Counted from the first letter of the stretch, positions 10,637 to 19,629 are shown. The stretch: DNA of 64,000 nt from Poseidonibacter parvus (GCF_001956695.1 NZ_CP019070.1:1-64000), one strand, 5' to 3'. Notes: generated from the letters alone by a model not told the origin. Numbers and translations are program-made.

Positions 10637-11965
10637 ATGGTTGAAAGATACGCAAGAGAAGAAATGAGTTCAAAGTGGACACAGCAAGCAAGATATGCAG
10701 CATGGTTAGAAGTAGAAAAAGCAGCTGTTAAAGCTTGGAATAAAATTGGATTAATTCCTGATGAAGATGCTAAAAAAATTGTAAAAAATGCAACATTTTC
10801 AGTTGAGCGAATAGAAGAAATCGAAGCTGTTACAAAACATGACTTAATTGCTTTTAACACATCTGTTTCTGAATCACTTGGCGAAGAGTCTAGATGGTTC
10901 CATTATGGTATGACTTCATCAGATGCAGTTGACACAGGTGTTGCACTTCAAATGAGAGATTCTTTAAAATTAATCATCAAAGATGTAAAAATGCTTATGA
11001 AATCTATTAAAAAAAGAGCAAAAGAGCATAAATATACTCTAATGGTAGGAAGATCTCATGGTATTCATGGTGAACCTATTACTTTTGGTCTTACACTTGC
11101 AGTATGGTATGACGAAATGAAAAGACACTTAGATAACTTAAAGCAAACTCTAAAAGTTATCTCTGTTGGTCAAATTTCTGGTGCAATGGGTAACTTTGCT
11201 CATGCTCCCTTAGAATTAGAAGAATATGCAATGAAAGAATTAGGTTTAAAACCAGAACCTTGTTCAAATCAAGTTGTACATAGAGATAGATATGCAAGAT
11301 TAGCAACGGCACTAGCTTCTATGGCTTCAACTATTGAAAAATTTGCTGTTCAAGTAAGACACTTACAAAGAACAGAAGTTTACGAATGTGAAGAGTTTTT
11401 TGCAAAAGGTCAAAAAGGTTCTTCTGCGATGCCTCATAAAAGAAATCCAATTTTAACTGAAAACATTACAGGACTTGCAAGATCAATTAGAGCACATGCA
11501 GTTCCCGCTATGGAAAATGTTGCTTTATGGCATGAAAGAGATATCTCTCACTCTTCAAGTGAAAGATTCTGGTTACCAGATGCATTTATTACATCTGATT
11601 TTATGCTTCACAGAATGAATAATGTAATTGCTAACTTAACAGTTATGCCTGAAAATATGATGAAAAACTTAAACTTAACTGGTGGATTAGTGTTCTCTCA
11701 AAGAGTATTATTAGAACTACCACTTCAAGGTGTAAGTAGAGAAGATGCTTATAGAATTGTTCAAAGAAATGCTATGAAAGTTTGGCAAGAAATTCAACAA
11801 GGAAAAGCTACAACAAATAAAAAAGGTGAGTCTTTATACTTACAATATCTATTAGGTGATGAAGAATTAAGAAATTCATTATCAGAAAAACAAATTAGAG
11901 AATGTTTCAACTTTGAATATTACACAAAAAATGTTAGTGCAATTTTCAAAAGAGTATTCAAATAA
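10637..11965 (+). CDS. purB: Adenylosuccinate lyase
   Basis: Cleaves SAICAR and adenylosuccinate, two steps of purine synthesis. The fumarase/aspartase superfamily signature GSSAMPHKRNPI (about residue 268) holds the catalytic serine loop. The conserved TSSDAVDTG near 93 and GRSHGIHGEPIT near 140 are also present. At 442 residues it is complete. The start is supported by AAGGGA about ten bases upstream of the ATG. It lies 13 bp before nrdA, placing nucleotide synthesis genes in one transcript. Confidence 0.97.
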   Translation: MVERYAREEMSSKWTQQARYAAWLEVEKAAVKAWNKIGLIPDEDAKKIVKNATFSVERIEEIEAVTKHDLIAFNTSVSESLGEESRWFHYGMTSSDAVDTGVALQMRDSLKLIIKDVKMLMKSIKKRAKEHKYTLMVGRSHGIHGEPITFGLTLAVWYDEMKRHLDNLKQTLKVISVGQISGAMGNFAHAPLELEEYAMKELGLKPEPCSNQVVHRDRYARLATALASMASTIEKFAVQVRHLQRTEVYECEEFFAKGQKGSSAMPHKRNPILTENITGLARSIRAHAVPAMENVALWHERDISHSSSERFWLPDAFITSDFMLHRMNNVIANLTVMPENMMKNLNLTGGLVFSQRVLLELPLQGVSREDAYRIVQRNAMKVWQEIQQGKATTNKKGESLYLQYLLGDEELRNSLSEKQIRECFNFEYYTKNVSAIFKRVFK

Positions 11966-11978
11966 AAGGTAATTAAAT

Positions 11979-14363
11979 ATGGCAATTATGATTCAAAAAA
12001 GAAATGGTCGTAAAGAAGTTTTAGATATTACTAAAATTCAAAAGATGACTATAGAAGCAACTGAAGGCTTAGATGGTGTATCTCAGAGTGAATTAGAACT
12101 TGATGCGCAAATCAAATTTATTGATGGAATGGGAAGTTCTGATATTCAAGATGCACTTATTAAAACTGCTGTTGAAAAAATTGATATTGATGTTCCAAAC
12201 TGGACATTTACAGCTGCTAGATTATTTATATTTGATTTATACCATAGAGTTGGAAAAGCAACACATGGTATAAAAGGTGAGCCATACTGCCACTTTAGAG
12301 AATATTTACAATATGGAAAAGATGCGGGAAGAATTCTTCCTAACTTAGGTGAAGGTTTTGATTTAGATGATTTAAATGATTATATTAAGCCTGAACGAGA
12401 TTATTTATTTAATTATCTTGGAATTAAAACTTTATACGATAGATATTTAATTAAAAATAATAAAGGTAATCCTATTGAATTACCACAGCAAATGTTTATG
12501 GCAATTGCTATTTTTCTTGCACAAGATGAAGAAAACAAACAACAAAGAGCAAAAGAGTTCTATGATGTAGTTTCTAAATTTGAAGTAATGCTTGCAACTC
12601 CAACATTGTCAAATGCAAGAACAAATAGACATCAATTATCTTCTTGTTATATTGGTTCAACACCTGATAATATTGAAGGTATTTTTGACTCTTACCATGA
12701 AATGGCATTATTGTCTAAATATGGTGGAGGAATTGGTTGGGATTGGAATCAAGTTAGAGCTTTAGGTGGTGTGATTGATGACCATAAAAGTGCTGCAGGA
12801 GGTACAGTTCCATTTCTTAAAATAGCAAATGATGTTGCATTAGCAGTTGACCAGTTAGGTACAAGAAAAGGTGCAATTGCAGTTTATATTGAGCCTTGGC
12901 ATATGGATATTGTTGACTTTATTGATTTAAAGAAAAACTCAGGTGAAGAGCGTAGACGTGCGCATGACTTATTCCCTTCTTTATGGATTACTGACCTTTT
13001 TATGGAAAGAGTTATTGCTGATTCTTACTGGACTTTATTTGATCCTTATGAAGTAAAAGACTTATCTGAACTTCATGGTGATGCATTTAAAGCAAGATAT
13101 GAAGCTTATGAAAATGATGAGAATATTACAAAAGATAGAATGAAAGCAAAAGATTTATGGAAAAAGATTTTAACATCTTATTTTGAATCTGGTTCACCAT
13201 TCCTTTGTTTTAAAGATAATGCAAATAGAGCAAATCCAAATAGTCATGTTGGACATATTAGAAGCTCAAACCTTTGTACTGAGATTTTTCAAAATACAAA
13301 CCCTAACCACTATAAAATCAAGTTAGAGTTTAATGATGGTTCAATTTCTACTTACGAAGAAGAAGATTTAGTAATAGTTGATGGTGGAATTGAAAAGAAA
13401 GCAAATAAAGTTACTGCACTTGATAGTATTAATGGTAAAAAAGTATTTATTGTTGAGAAACAAAAAATTGATGGAGATACAGCTGTATGTAACTTGGCAT
13501 CTGTAAACCTTTCTAGAATTAATACTAAAGAAGATATTGAAAGAGTAGTTCCAATTGCTGTTAGAATGCTTGATAATGTTATTGATTTAAACTTTTATCC
13601 ATTAAGAAAAGTAAAAGCAACTAACTTAAAATCTAGATCAATTGGTTTAGGTGTTATGGGTGAAGCTGAAATGTTAGCTGAACATAAGTTAGCATGGGGA
13701 TCACAAGAGCATTTTAAAAAGATTGATTCTATTATGGAAGCAATTTCTTATAATGCTATTTCTTCATCATCTAAACTAGGTGTTGAAAAAGGTGTTTACC
13801 CAACATTTGAAGGTTCAAAATGGTCTGCTGGAATTATGCCTCATGATCATGCTCCACAAGCTGTAAATGCATTAGTTGATAAAGATTTATTTGATGCAGC
13901 TTATGATTGGGATGTATTAAGAGAAGAAGTAAAAGCAAACGGTATGAGAAATGGTTACCTAATGGCAGTGGCACCTACATCTTCAATTTCAATTCTTGTA
14001 GGAACTACTCAAGCTATTGAACCTGTATATAAAAGAAAATGGTTTGAAGAGAACTTATCAGGATTAATTCCTGTTGTTGTTCCAAAATTAAGTCCTGAAA
14101 CATGGTCTTATTATACACCTGCTTTTGAAATTGACCAATTACAAGTAATTAAAGCAGCTGCAATTAGACAAAAATGGATAGATCAAGGTCAAAGTACAAA
14201 TATTTTTATGAGCTTAGATAGAGCAAGTGGAAAGTACTTACATGAAATTTATACATTAGCTTGGAAACTTGGATTAAAATCAACTTATTATCTAAGAAGC
14301 CAGTCTCCTGAAGCTAATAATGATGTAGAAGATAGAAGTATGGAATGTTCTGGTTGTCAATAA
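11979..14363 (+). CDS. nrdA: Ribonucleoside-diphosphate reductase subunit alpha (class Ia)
   Basis: Catalytic subunit reducing ribonucleotides to deoxyribonucleotides, partnered with NrdB. It has an N-terminal ATP-cone (about 5-95), the active-site cysteines Cys223 (SSCYIGS) and Cys433 (NLCTEIF), and the radical-path PTSSISILVGTTQAIEP segment. The C-terminal CSGCQ tail accepts reducing equivalents. The 794 residues include an insert of roughly 50-60 residues between Cys433 and the partner cysteine in AVCNLASVNLS; E. coli NrdA has about 20 there. It is in an operon with purB upstream and nrdB 57 bp downstream. Confidence 0.97.
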   Translation: MAIMIQKRNGRKEVLDITKIQKMTIEATEGLDGVSQSELELDAQIKFIDGMGSSDIQDALIKTAVEKIDIDVPNWTFTAARLFIFDLYHRVGKATHGIKGEPYCHFREYLQYGKDAGRILPNLGEGFDLDDLNDYIKPERDYLFNYLGIKTLYDRYLIKNNKGNPIELPQQMFMAIAIFLAQDEENKQQRAKEFYDVVSKFEVMLATPTLSNARTNRHQLSSCYIGSTPDNIEGIFDSYHEMALLSKYGGGIGWDWNQVRALGGVIDDHKSAAGGTVPFLKIANDVALAVDQLGTRKGAIAVYIEPWHMDIVDFIDLKKNSGEERRRAHDLFPSLWITDLFMERVIADSYWTLFDPYEVKDLSELHGDAFKARYEAYENDENITKDRMKAKDLWKKILTSYFESGSPFLCFKDNANRANPNSHVGHIRSSNLCTEIFQNTNPNHYKIKLEFNDGSISTYEEEDLVIVDGGIEKKANKVTALDSINGKKVFIVEKQKIDGDTAVCNLASVNLSRINTKEDIERVVPIAVRMLDNVIDLNFYPLRKVKATNLKSRSIGLGVMGEAEMLAEHKLAWGSQEHFKKIDSIMEAISYNAISSSSKLGVEKGVYPTFEGSKWSAGIMPHDHAPQAVNALVDKDLFDAAYDWDVLREEVKANGMRNGYLMAVAPTSSISILVGTTQAIEPVYKRKWFEENLSGLIPVVVPKLSPETWSYYTPAFEIDQLQVIKAAAIRQKWIDQGQSTNIFMSLDRASGKYLHEIYTLAWKLGLKSTYYLRSQSPEANNDVEDRSMECSGCQ

Positions 14364-14420
14364 GATAACTCCCATGAAAATAAATTAAATAAAATTGAAT
14401 AAAATATAAGAGAGAAACAC

Positions 14421-15440
14421 ATGGACAGAAAAGTAATATATAACCCAGACTCAAAAGAGAGTTTAAACGATAGAAGAATTTTTGGTGGTAATAGTGATGG
14501 TATGATTAACTTCACTAAAATGAAATACCAATGGGCACTTAACCTTTGGGATACTATGGAAGGTAATACTTGGTTTCCTAAAGAAGTACAAATGACAGGA
14601 GATGCTAAAGATTATAAGTATCTTACAGCTCCTGAAAAAAGAATGTATGATTTAGTATTATCACAGTTAATCTTTATGGATTCATTACAAACAAATAACT
14701 TAATGGACAATATTAATCCATATATTACTGCTCCTGAAGTAAATGCATGTCTATCAAGACAATCATACGAAGAAGCTAATCATTCAAAGTCATATGCTGT
14801 TATGGTTGAATCTATATCTGATAATACAGACGAGATTTATGATATGTGGAAAAATGATGCGCAATTAAGAGAGAAAAACAATTATATTGCAGATGTTTAT
14901 AAAAACCTTGCCGGTGAAATTACAGATGAAAAAATTGTTCTTGCACTTTTTGCAAATCAAATCTTAGAAGGTTTATATTTCTATGCTGGATTTGCAGCTA
15001 TGTATGCGCTTGGAAAATCAGGTAAAATGCTAGGTTCTTCACAAATGATTAGATTTATTCAAAGAGATGAAGTAACACACTTACTTTTATTTCAAAACAT
15101 GATTAACTCTGTTAGAAAAGAAAGACCAGAATTATTTACAGCAGAACTTGAAGAAAAAGTAAGAGCTATGTTTAGAAAAGCAGTTGAGCTTGAAGCTTCA
15201 TGGGGTTCATATATCACTCAAGGTCAAATCCTAGGATTTACAGATGCAATTATTAAACAATATATTCAATACCTAGCAGATAAAAGACTTGACGCAGTTG
15301 GATATAAACCAGAATATAATGTAAAACACCCTATTCCATGGGTTGATGGTTATGCAAGTTTTAATGATCAAAGAACAAACTTCTTTGAAGGGAATGTTGT
15401 TAATTATTCAAAAGGGTCAATTGATTTTGATGACTTTTAG
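14421..15440 (+). CDS. nrdB: Ribonucleoside-diphosphate reductase subunit beta (class Ia)
   Basis: Ferritin-like diiron subunit that generates the tyrosyl radical for NrdA. Metal ligands can be followed along the helices: Asp in [10 protein letters not shown], Glu/His in [15 protein letters not shown], Glu in [10 protein letters not shown], and Glu/His in [10 protein letters not shown]. The candidate radical Tyr is in HSKSY. The 339 residues are normal length. The C-terminal tail IDFDDF is the expected NrdA-docking acidic end. It is preceded by AGAGAGAAA and directly follows nrdA. Confidence 0.97.
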   Translation: MDRKVIYNPDSKESLNDRRIFGGNSDGMINFTKMKYQWALNLWDTMEGNTWFPKEVQMTGDAKDYKYLTAPEKRMYDLVLSQLIFMDSLQTNNLMDNINPYITAPEVNACLSRQSYEEANHSKSYAVMVESISDNTDEIYDMWKNDAQLREKNNYIADVYKNLAGEITDEKIVLALFANQILEGLYFYAGFAAMYALGKSGKMLGSSQMIRFIQRDEVTHLLLFQNMINSVRKERPELFTAELEEKVRAMFRKAVELEASWGSYITQGQILGFTDAIIKQYIQYLADKRLDAVGYKPEYNVKHPIPWVDGYASFNDQRTNFFEGNVVNYSKGSIDFDDF

Positions 15441-15458
15441 AAAGTATAGGAGTTTCCT

Positions 15459-15848
15459 ATGGGTTCTAAAAATAGAATATTTCTGGGTTTAATTAGTAAT
15501 CATATTTTACATAAAATTAGAAATACTTTTAAAAAAAGAGTTTGTATGACAGATTCTACGGTAAAGAAAATAGAGGAAAAACATCCTCCTTTAGATAAAG
15601 AGTTTATACATAGTAACAATTTTCAAATAGTAATTGATAATACATTAATGATTTATTATGATGATAAAGATAGAATATATAATTGTTTATCAAAAGTCGA
15701 TAATAAACTTCTTGTTTATGGTTTGGTTTCTAAAAATAAAAGAACTGAAGTTTCAACTTTATTTCAAACAAATCCAAGTCAAGTTAAGAAAAATTTTAAA
15801 GAAAATAAAAATATAATAGTACTTAAAGAAGAATTTACTACAAATTAA
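15459..15848 (+). CDS. Uncharacterised small protein downstream of nrdB
   Basis: A 129-residue basic protein that I do not recognise. No signal peptide or membrane segment is visible. The central part (about 50-95) looks like a small beta-rich fold (FQIVIDNTLMIYYDDKD, KLLVYGLVSKN). The N-terminal 29 residues are Lys/Arg-rich. The ATG at 15459 has a good AGGAG eight bases upstream; an internal ATG at 15546 is an alternative. It starts 18 bp after nrdB, so it probably shares that transcript. Its stop codon lies within the closing helix of the structured element that follows. Confidence 0.55.
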   Translation: MGSKNRIFLGLISNHILHKIRNTFKKRVCMTDSTVKKIEEKHPPLDKEFIHSNNFQIVIDNTLMIYYDDKDRIYNCLSKVDNKLLVYGLVSKNKRTEVSTLFQTNPSQVKKNFKENKNIIVLKEEFTTN

Positions 15849-15956
15849 GAGGCGGGAGAGAACCTCCCCGCATCTTTCCTGAACTAGTTACGCCCTGCTA
15901 TTAATAGCTAAAAGTTCAAGGCACATGGAATCCCTAATTTCCACCTCTCTTAATTT
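15842..15956. ncRNA. Unassigned structured RNA candidate
   Basis: A 115-nt block clearly richer in G+C than its surroundings, with no plausible reading frame. It can fold into a closed junction. The closing helix is 15842-15851 with 15947-15956 (10 bp). Hairpin A is 15852-15858 with 15864-15871 (one bulged C). Arm B is 15878-15884 with 15914-15921 (one bulge), containing an inner hairpin 15897-15908. Hairpin C is 15926-15930 with 15939-15943. In such an AT-rich genome a G+C island of this kind usually marks a stable RNA. It is not SRP RNA (found elsewhere) and lacks tmRNA or RNase P landmarks. 6S RNA is possible but would be unusually short. Strand is undecided; a TATAAT-rich region lies on its right side. 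Confidence 0.45.
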
Positions 15957-16035
15957 ATTACTGATATTATGACATAATTATAATAAAAATATTCTATTTA
16001 AACTCATAAACTAAATAATGATTTTAACAATGTCT

Positions 16036-16116
16036 TTACCTAATTAAAGTATAAACAAGTAGGATTAACAATAAAAAGCCTACTAAAATTCCTTTTTTTA
16101 TTAGTTCTTCTCTAAT
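16036..16116 (-). CDS. Possible 26-residue single-span membrane peptide (ATT start)
   Basis: A short frame lying 20 bp after the stop of the preceding minus-strand gene encodes a basic-charged head (REELIKK) followed by one hydrophobic span (GILVGFLLLILLVYTLI) and a terminal Arg. The only start available is ATT at 16114-16116. AAGGA lies six bases upstream, an ideal ribosome-site spacing. It could be the last gene of the cytochrome operon. ATT starts are rare, so this is a candidate only; hydrophobic frames arise easily in AT-rich DNA. Confidence 0.35.
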   Translation of the reverse strand: MREELIKKGILVGFLLLILLVYTLIR

Positions 16117-16136
16117 CTAAAATCCTTTTTAATTTT

Positions 16137-16493
16137 TTATTTAAACTCGTAAACAAAAACATCATCAGAATATCCATGAACTAAATCATGACCTTTTACA
16201 ATCACTTTATTTAAGCCTTTAGGTATTATAACCCCAGATAAACTTCTTGTAAAAGGTTGTTCATTTACATGTGGATGATATAAAGTCCTAGAAGCAAGTA
16301 GTTTTCCTTTAGGAGTGTATATCTCCCATTTATTTGCATAATGCTTCCAACCTGTGTCTTCATGCTCTAACGTTACGTTAAATGTACATACTTTGTTGGC
16401 ATTACAGTTTGCTTTTACATCTACTACTTTTACTTCATTTGCAAATAAACTTCCACTAATAGCTAATAAGCTTGTTAATAATATTTTTTTCAT
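16137..16493 (-). CDS. Small secreted (periplasmic) protein of unknown function
   Basis: A 118-residue protein with a clear signal peptide (MKKILLTSLLAISGSLFA, cleavage after FA). The rest looks beta-rich, with two cysteines (about 30 and 36) that could form a disulfide. It contains several histidines (WKHYANKW, LYHPHVNEQP, KGHDLVHGY). The family was not identified. It starts five bases after the cytochrome c gene, so the two are one operon. The His content could mean metal handling, but that is only a suggestion. Confidence 0.65.
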   Translation of the reverse strand: MKKILLTSLLAISGSLFANEVKVVDVKANCNANKVCTFNVTLEHEDTGWKHYANKWEIYTPKGKLLASRTLYHPHVNEQPFTRSLSGVIIPKGLNKVIVKGHDLVHGYSDDVFVYEFK

Positions 16494-16498
16494 GTAGT

Positions 16499-16981
16499 TT
16501 AGAACTCATCTTTTTCATAATATTCATTTATTCCATTCCAGCCTTCTAAAAAGTATAAGAAAAATGTAACATCTTCCATTTCTTCTTCTGTTACTTGTCC
16601 TTTCATTGAAGGCATAGTATCAAAGTGTTTTACAACACCTTCTAAACATACTGTCTTAGCTTTATCTGGATTGATTAGATAATCTTTAACAAAATCAGTT
16701 ACTTCATCTATTTGGAACTCTATATCATCTTTACTACCTATTTGGCTTTTTAATCTAAATGATATTTCATTTCCTGTTGGTGCTAAAAGATTTAAAACCT
16801 TATTATCATGTTCTATAAAATTACTCATTAGAACTTGTATATCCATTGATTTTACATGACATGAGGAACATTTATTATCAAAAACCTTTTCTCCTATTAA
16901 ATATTTTTCTTTATCAAACTCTTCTGGTGGTGAAGCGAAAACAAAAGACATCAAAACACATGCAGCAATAATAAGTTTCAT
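16499..16981 (-). CDS. Monohaem c-type cytochrome, periplasmic
   Basis: A 160-residue secreted protein with signal peptide (MKLIIAACVLMSFVFA) and one haem-attachment motif CSSCH at residues 38-42. A probable axial Met lies in DTMPSMKG near 130. This is the class I cytochrome c pattern. It likely carries electrons in the periplasm; its partner is not evident. It is first in a minus-strand operon with a small secreted protein and possibly a membrane peptide. Confidence 0.82.
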   Translation of the reverse strand: MKLIIAACVLMSFVFASPPEEFDKEKYLIGEKVFDNKCSSCHVKSMDIQVLMSNFIEHDNKVLNLLAPTGNEISFRLKSQIGSKDDIEFQIDEVTDFVKDYLINPDKAKTVCLEGVVKHFDTMPSMKGQVTEEEMEDVTFFLYFLEGWNGINEYYEKDEF

Positions 16982-17093
16982 AATTTTTCCTTTTATTAAA
17001 TTCTATCTAAAAAAAATCTATATTAAAAGAGTCAGTTTTAATTTAATATAATACAAATATAGTACAATATTGTCCAATTTGAAGGATAAGCTT

Positions 17094-17348
17094 ATGATAA
17101 AAGAAAAAATAGAAGAGTTTATAAAAATACAATTTGAAGAATTAGATGAATTTAAATATACATTTGATGTTGAAGATAGTTTTGCATACTTAGAGTTTAC
17201 TGAGATTTTTTCTAAAGCTTGTCAAAAAGAGATGACCTTTAGAATGATTGATAATAAACTGCAATATCATTCTTTAGAGTATGGATGGAAAGTTCTTGAT
17301 AGAGGTTCAAATATTAAATACTTTTGGATTGATTTACTAAACGATTAA
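17094..17348 (+). CDS. Small uncharacterised acidic protein
   Basis: An 84-residue protein rich in Glu, Lys and aromatic residues, without signal peptide or membrane helix. The family was not recognised. A TTG at 17070 is in frame, but GAAGG at about 17081-17085 is correctly spaced only for the ATG at 17094, giving MIKEKIEEFIK. It stands alone between the divergent cytochrome operon and the OmpA-like gene. Confidence 0.55.
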   Translation: MIKEKIEEFIKIQFEELDEFKYTFDVEDSFAYLEFTEIFSKACQKEMTFRMIDNKLQYHSLEYGWKVLDRGSNIKYFWIDLLND

Positions 17349-17442
17349 ATTCTTAACATCATTATCTTGTTTTATCCACCTAAAAAAGCTAAAATACGCT
17401 CTTACATCACATAATTTAATCAATAATTATTTAGAGATAAGA

Positions 17443-17448
17443 TATAAT
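17443..17448 (+). promoter_or_regulatory. -10 box for the BON/OmpA gene
   Basis: GATATAATC lies 31 bp upstream of the ATG at 17479, in an AT-rich spacer. No -35 hexamer is obvious, as is usual in Campylobacterota. Confidence 0.45.
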
Positions 17449-17478
17449 CTTAAAAATTATAAAACCATAGGAATAATA

Positions 17479-18597
17479 ATGTCAGTAGGAAAAAAAGTTT
17501 TCTTTTTATTAATAGCGTTAGTTATTTTAATAACTTACACAGTATCAACATTTAATTACAAAACAATACTAAATGATGGACAAACACAAAATACTAGTTT
17601 TAGTAGTGAAGATTCAATGTTTGGTGAATATGCAGATTCATTTGTTGCAAAAATAAATGAGTTAAAAAGCGGCATACTAGAAACACTTGGTTTGGAATCG
17701 AATGATACAATAAAAGAAAATAAAAAGCCTGTTAGATTAGAACTACAAAAAGAAAATGGAATAGTTCTAATGAATGGTACTTTTAAAGATGAAGAACAAG
17801 CTAAAAGCATTGTTGACTTATTAAATATTAATAGAAATGGTGAATATAAATTTGAAGAAAATAGAGTAAAAGATGTTGTTTTATTAAATAAGTTATCTAT
17901 GATTATGGATTCTTTTAAAGAGTTCTTCTTGGATGGCTCAAAGTTATTACTAGAAGATGGAGAGGTTTTATTAAATGGTGAATTAAAGGATTCAAACTTT
18001 AAACCATTATTAGATTCAATTATTGCAAAAAGTAATCTTAATATAAAAACTAATATAAAAGAACCTAGTAAGTCTAAAACAGAAGAGATTATCGATGGTA
18101 TTAAAACGGTTGGTACAAAATCAATTAAAACTGTTGCTAAAATTGAGTTAAGTAGTGAATCAGAAGATAAATTAAATGATTTAGAAAATACAGTAACTAA
18201 AGCTGTTGAAGTTAAATCTAGTTTAGTTCAAGAAGCACAAAGAGATATAAATAATTTAACTTCTAATAAAAAAATAACTTTTAAAAGAAGAAGTACAAAT
18301 ATTACAGAAGAATCAAAAGAAACAGTAAAAGATATTGCAAGTATTTTGTTAGAAAATAGTAAACTAACTGTAGAAATTGCAGGTCATACTGATTCAAGAG
18401 GTAGTGCCTCTTTAAATAAAAGAATCTCTCAAGATAGAGCAAATAGTGTTAAAGCAGCATTAGTTAACTTAGGAGTTGATTCTAAGAATATTAAAGCAAT
18501 AGGTTATGGGGAAGATTTTCCAATTGCCAAAGATGATGAACAAGGTTTATCTGAGATTAATAGAAGAGTAGAGTTTATAGTAGGAGAAATAAAATGA
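17479..18597 (+). CDS. BON-domain / OmpA-like peptidoglycan-binding envelope protein
   Basis: A 372-residue protein with an N-terminal membrane anchor or signal (VFFLLIALVILITYTV). The middle region has two repeats resembling BON modules (VRLELQKENGIVLMNGTF and LLLEDGEVLLNGELKD). A Lys/Glu helix linker leads to a C-terminal OmpA domain (about 265-372). That domain has the peptidoglycan-binding HTDSRGSASLNKRISQDRA and a GYGEDFPIA / NRRVEFIV end. It probably links inner membrane and cell wall. The layout resembles mycobacterial ArfA-type BON-OmpA proteins. Its last codons overlap the next gene by 4 bp (ATGA), so translation is coupled. Confidence 0.8.
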   Translation: MSVGKKVFFLLIALVILITYTVSTFNYKTILNDGQTQNTSFSSEDSMFGEYADSFVAKINELKSGILETLGLESNDTIKENKKPVRLELQKENGIVLMNGTFKDEEQAKSIVDLLNINRNGEYKFEENRVKDVVLLNKLSMIMDSFKEFFLDGSKLLLEDGEVLLNGELKDSNFKPLLDSIIAKSNLNIKTNIKEPSKSKTEEIIDGIKTVGTKSIKTVAKIELSSESEDKLNDLENTVTKAVEVKSSLVQEAQRDINNLTSNKKITFKRRSTNITEESKETVKDIASILLENSKLTVEIAGHTDSRGSASLNKRISQDRANSVKAALVNLGVDSKNIKAIGYGEDFPIAKDDEQGLSEINRRVEFIVGEIK

Positions 18598-19082
18598 TTG
18601 AAACGGCATCATTAATAGTTGTAAATTTATTAATTGCAGCTATTATTGGAATGGTTATTGGATATTTAATTGGAAAGAATTCAGGAAATACTTTTAAGCC
18701 TTCTAATAATGAAAAGCATGATAATAAAAATGATACTATGGATGTTAAGTCTAAAAGTAGTGTAAATCCTATCTTTAGGAAAAACTCAAATGTTGATAAT
18801 AAACCACTTATTCTAAGTTCACCTAGACCTTCAGGAAAAGATAATCTTATTAAGATTAAAGGTATAGATTCAAAAGTAGAAAAAGATTTAAATAAATTAG
18901 GTATTTTTCATTTTAATCAAATTGCTTCTTGGTCAAGTAAAAATTGTGATTGGATTGAAGAGTTTTTATTATTACCAGGATCTGCTAAAAAGCATCAATG
19001 GGTTGAACAAGCAAAAATATTAGAAACAGGTAAAGAGACTGTATATAGTCAGAAAGTTGAGAATGAAGAGATTAAGGTATAG
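18594..19082 (+). CDS. Membrane-anchored helix-hairpin-helix (flap-endonuclease-like HhH) protein
   Basis: A 162-residue protein with one N-terminal transmembrane segment (LIVVNLLIAAIIGMVIGYLI) and a polar linker. The C-terminal domain is of the 'predicted 5-prime DNA nuclease / helix-3-turn-helix' type, with IKGIDSKVEKDLNKLGIFHF, IASWSS and GSAKKHQWVEQA. Similar domains occur at the C terminus of some ribosomal L21 proteins. No nuclease residues are evident, so it may bind DNA or protein at the membrane. Its ATG overlaps the stop of the BON/OmpA gene. Confidence 0.65.
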   Translation: MIETASLIVVNLLIAAIIGMVIGYLIGKNSGNTFKPSNNEKHDNKNDTMDVKSKSSVNPIFRKNSNVDNKPLILSSPRPSGKDNLIKIKGIDSKVEKDLNKLGIFHFNQIASWSSKNCDWIEEFLLLPGSAKKHQWVEQAKILETGKETVYSQKVENEEIKV

Positions 19083-19088
19083 ATAAAA

Positions 19089-19586
19089 CTATACTTTAAC
19101 TCTTTTTAATCTTTTTATTATTGTTGCGATATCTCTTGAATAATTTCTAGCTCTTTTGCTATTATATTTCCAACCACCATTGTAAGAACCCCAAACTTTT
19201 TTCCAATCATTCTTGTGAATTTTTTTCCAATAAGTTAATTCAGCAATTGCATTTTTTGTAGCGAATTGAAAATCAGAAATTAATCTCATAGCATATTTAT
19301 TTCTATTCCATGAAGTATTTCTTGCTTTTTGTCTACTTAATACTGTTTTGATATTTGCTTGATATAATCCATAATCTTTACTATCTACATTTACAAGATA
19401 TTTTCCAATAGATGATTCTTTAATTGCAATTGCCATTAGTGAATAACTAAGACCATGCTTTTTACCTTGCATTTTTATTTGTTTTAATGTTTTAATTTCT
19501 GCAGGTGTTAATTTTGATGCGTTAAAGTTTGATGCAAAAATATTTGTAATAAATAACATTACTAATAATGTAATTTTTAAATTCAT
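19089..19586 (-). CDS. Secreted lysozyme-like (SLT-type) muramidase
   Basis: A 165-residue exported protein with signal peptide (about 1-18). The goose-lysozyme/SLT-like core includes MAIAIKESSIGKYLVNVDSK, with a candidate catalytic Glu in KESS, then DYGLYQANIKTV and WGSYNGG. These match the E, GL(F/M)Q and AYNxG motifs of lytic transglycosylases. It probably cleaves or remodels peptidoglycan. It is unusually small and basic at the C terminus (RLKRVKV). It is convergent with the neighbouring HhH gene, only 6 bp away. Confidence 0.75.
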   Translation of the reverse strand: MNLKITLLVMLFITNIFASNFNASKLTPAEIKTLKQIKMQGKKHGLSYSLMAIAIKESSIGKYLVNVDSKDYGLYQANIKTVLSRQKARNTSWNRNKYAMRLISDFQFATKNAIAELTYWKKIHKNDWKKVWGSYNGGWKYNSKRARNYSRDIATIIKRLKRVKV

Positions 19587-19623
19587 ACAGTTTTCCTTTA
19601 TTTACTCTTAAATTAAAGCGCGA

Positions 19624-19629
19624 ATTATA
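19624..19629 (-). promoter_or_regulatory. -10 box for the SLT-type gene
   Basis: TATAAT on the minus strand, about 38 bp upstream of the ATG at 19586. Confidence 0.4.

Noticed and set aside
10597-10860. Minus-strand frame at the purB start
   Set aside because: Antisense to the purB N terminus and its ribosome site; no support.
15842-15956. tRNA-like or selenocysteine tRNA reading of the structured element
   Set aside because: Cloverleaf-like arms exist, but there is no TTCGA-type T loop, no proper 7-8 bp acceptor with CCA position and no plausible anticodon arm.
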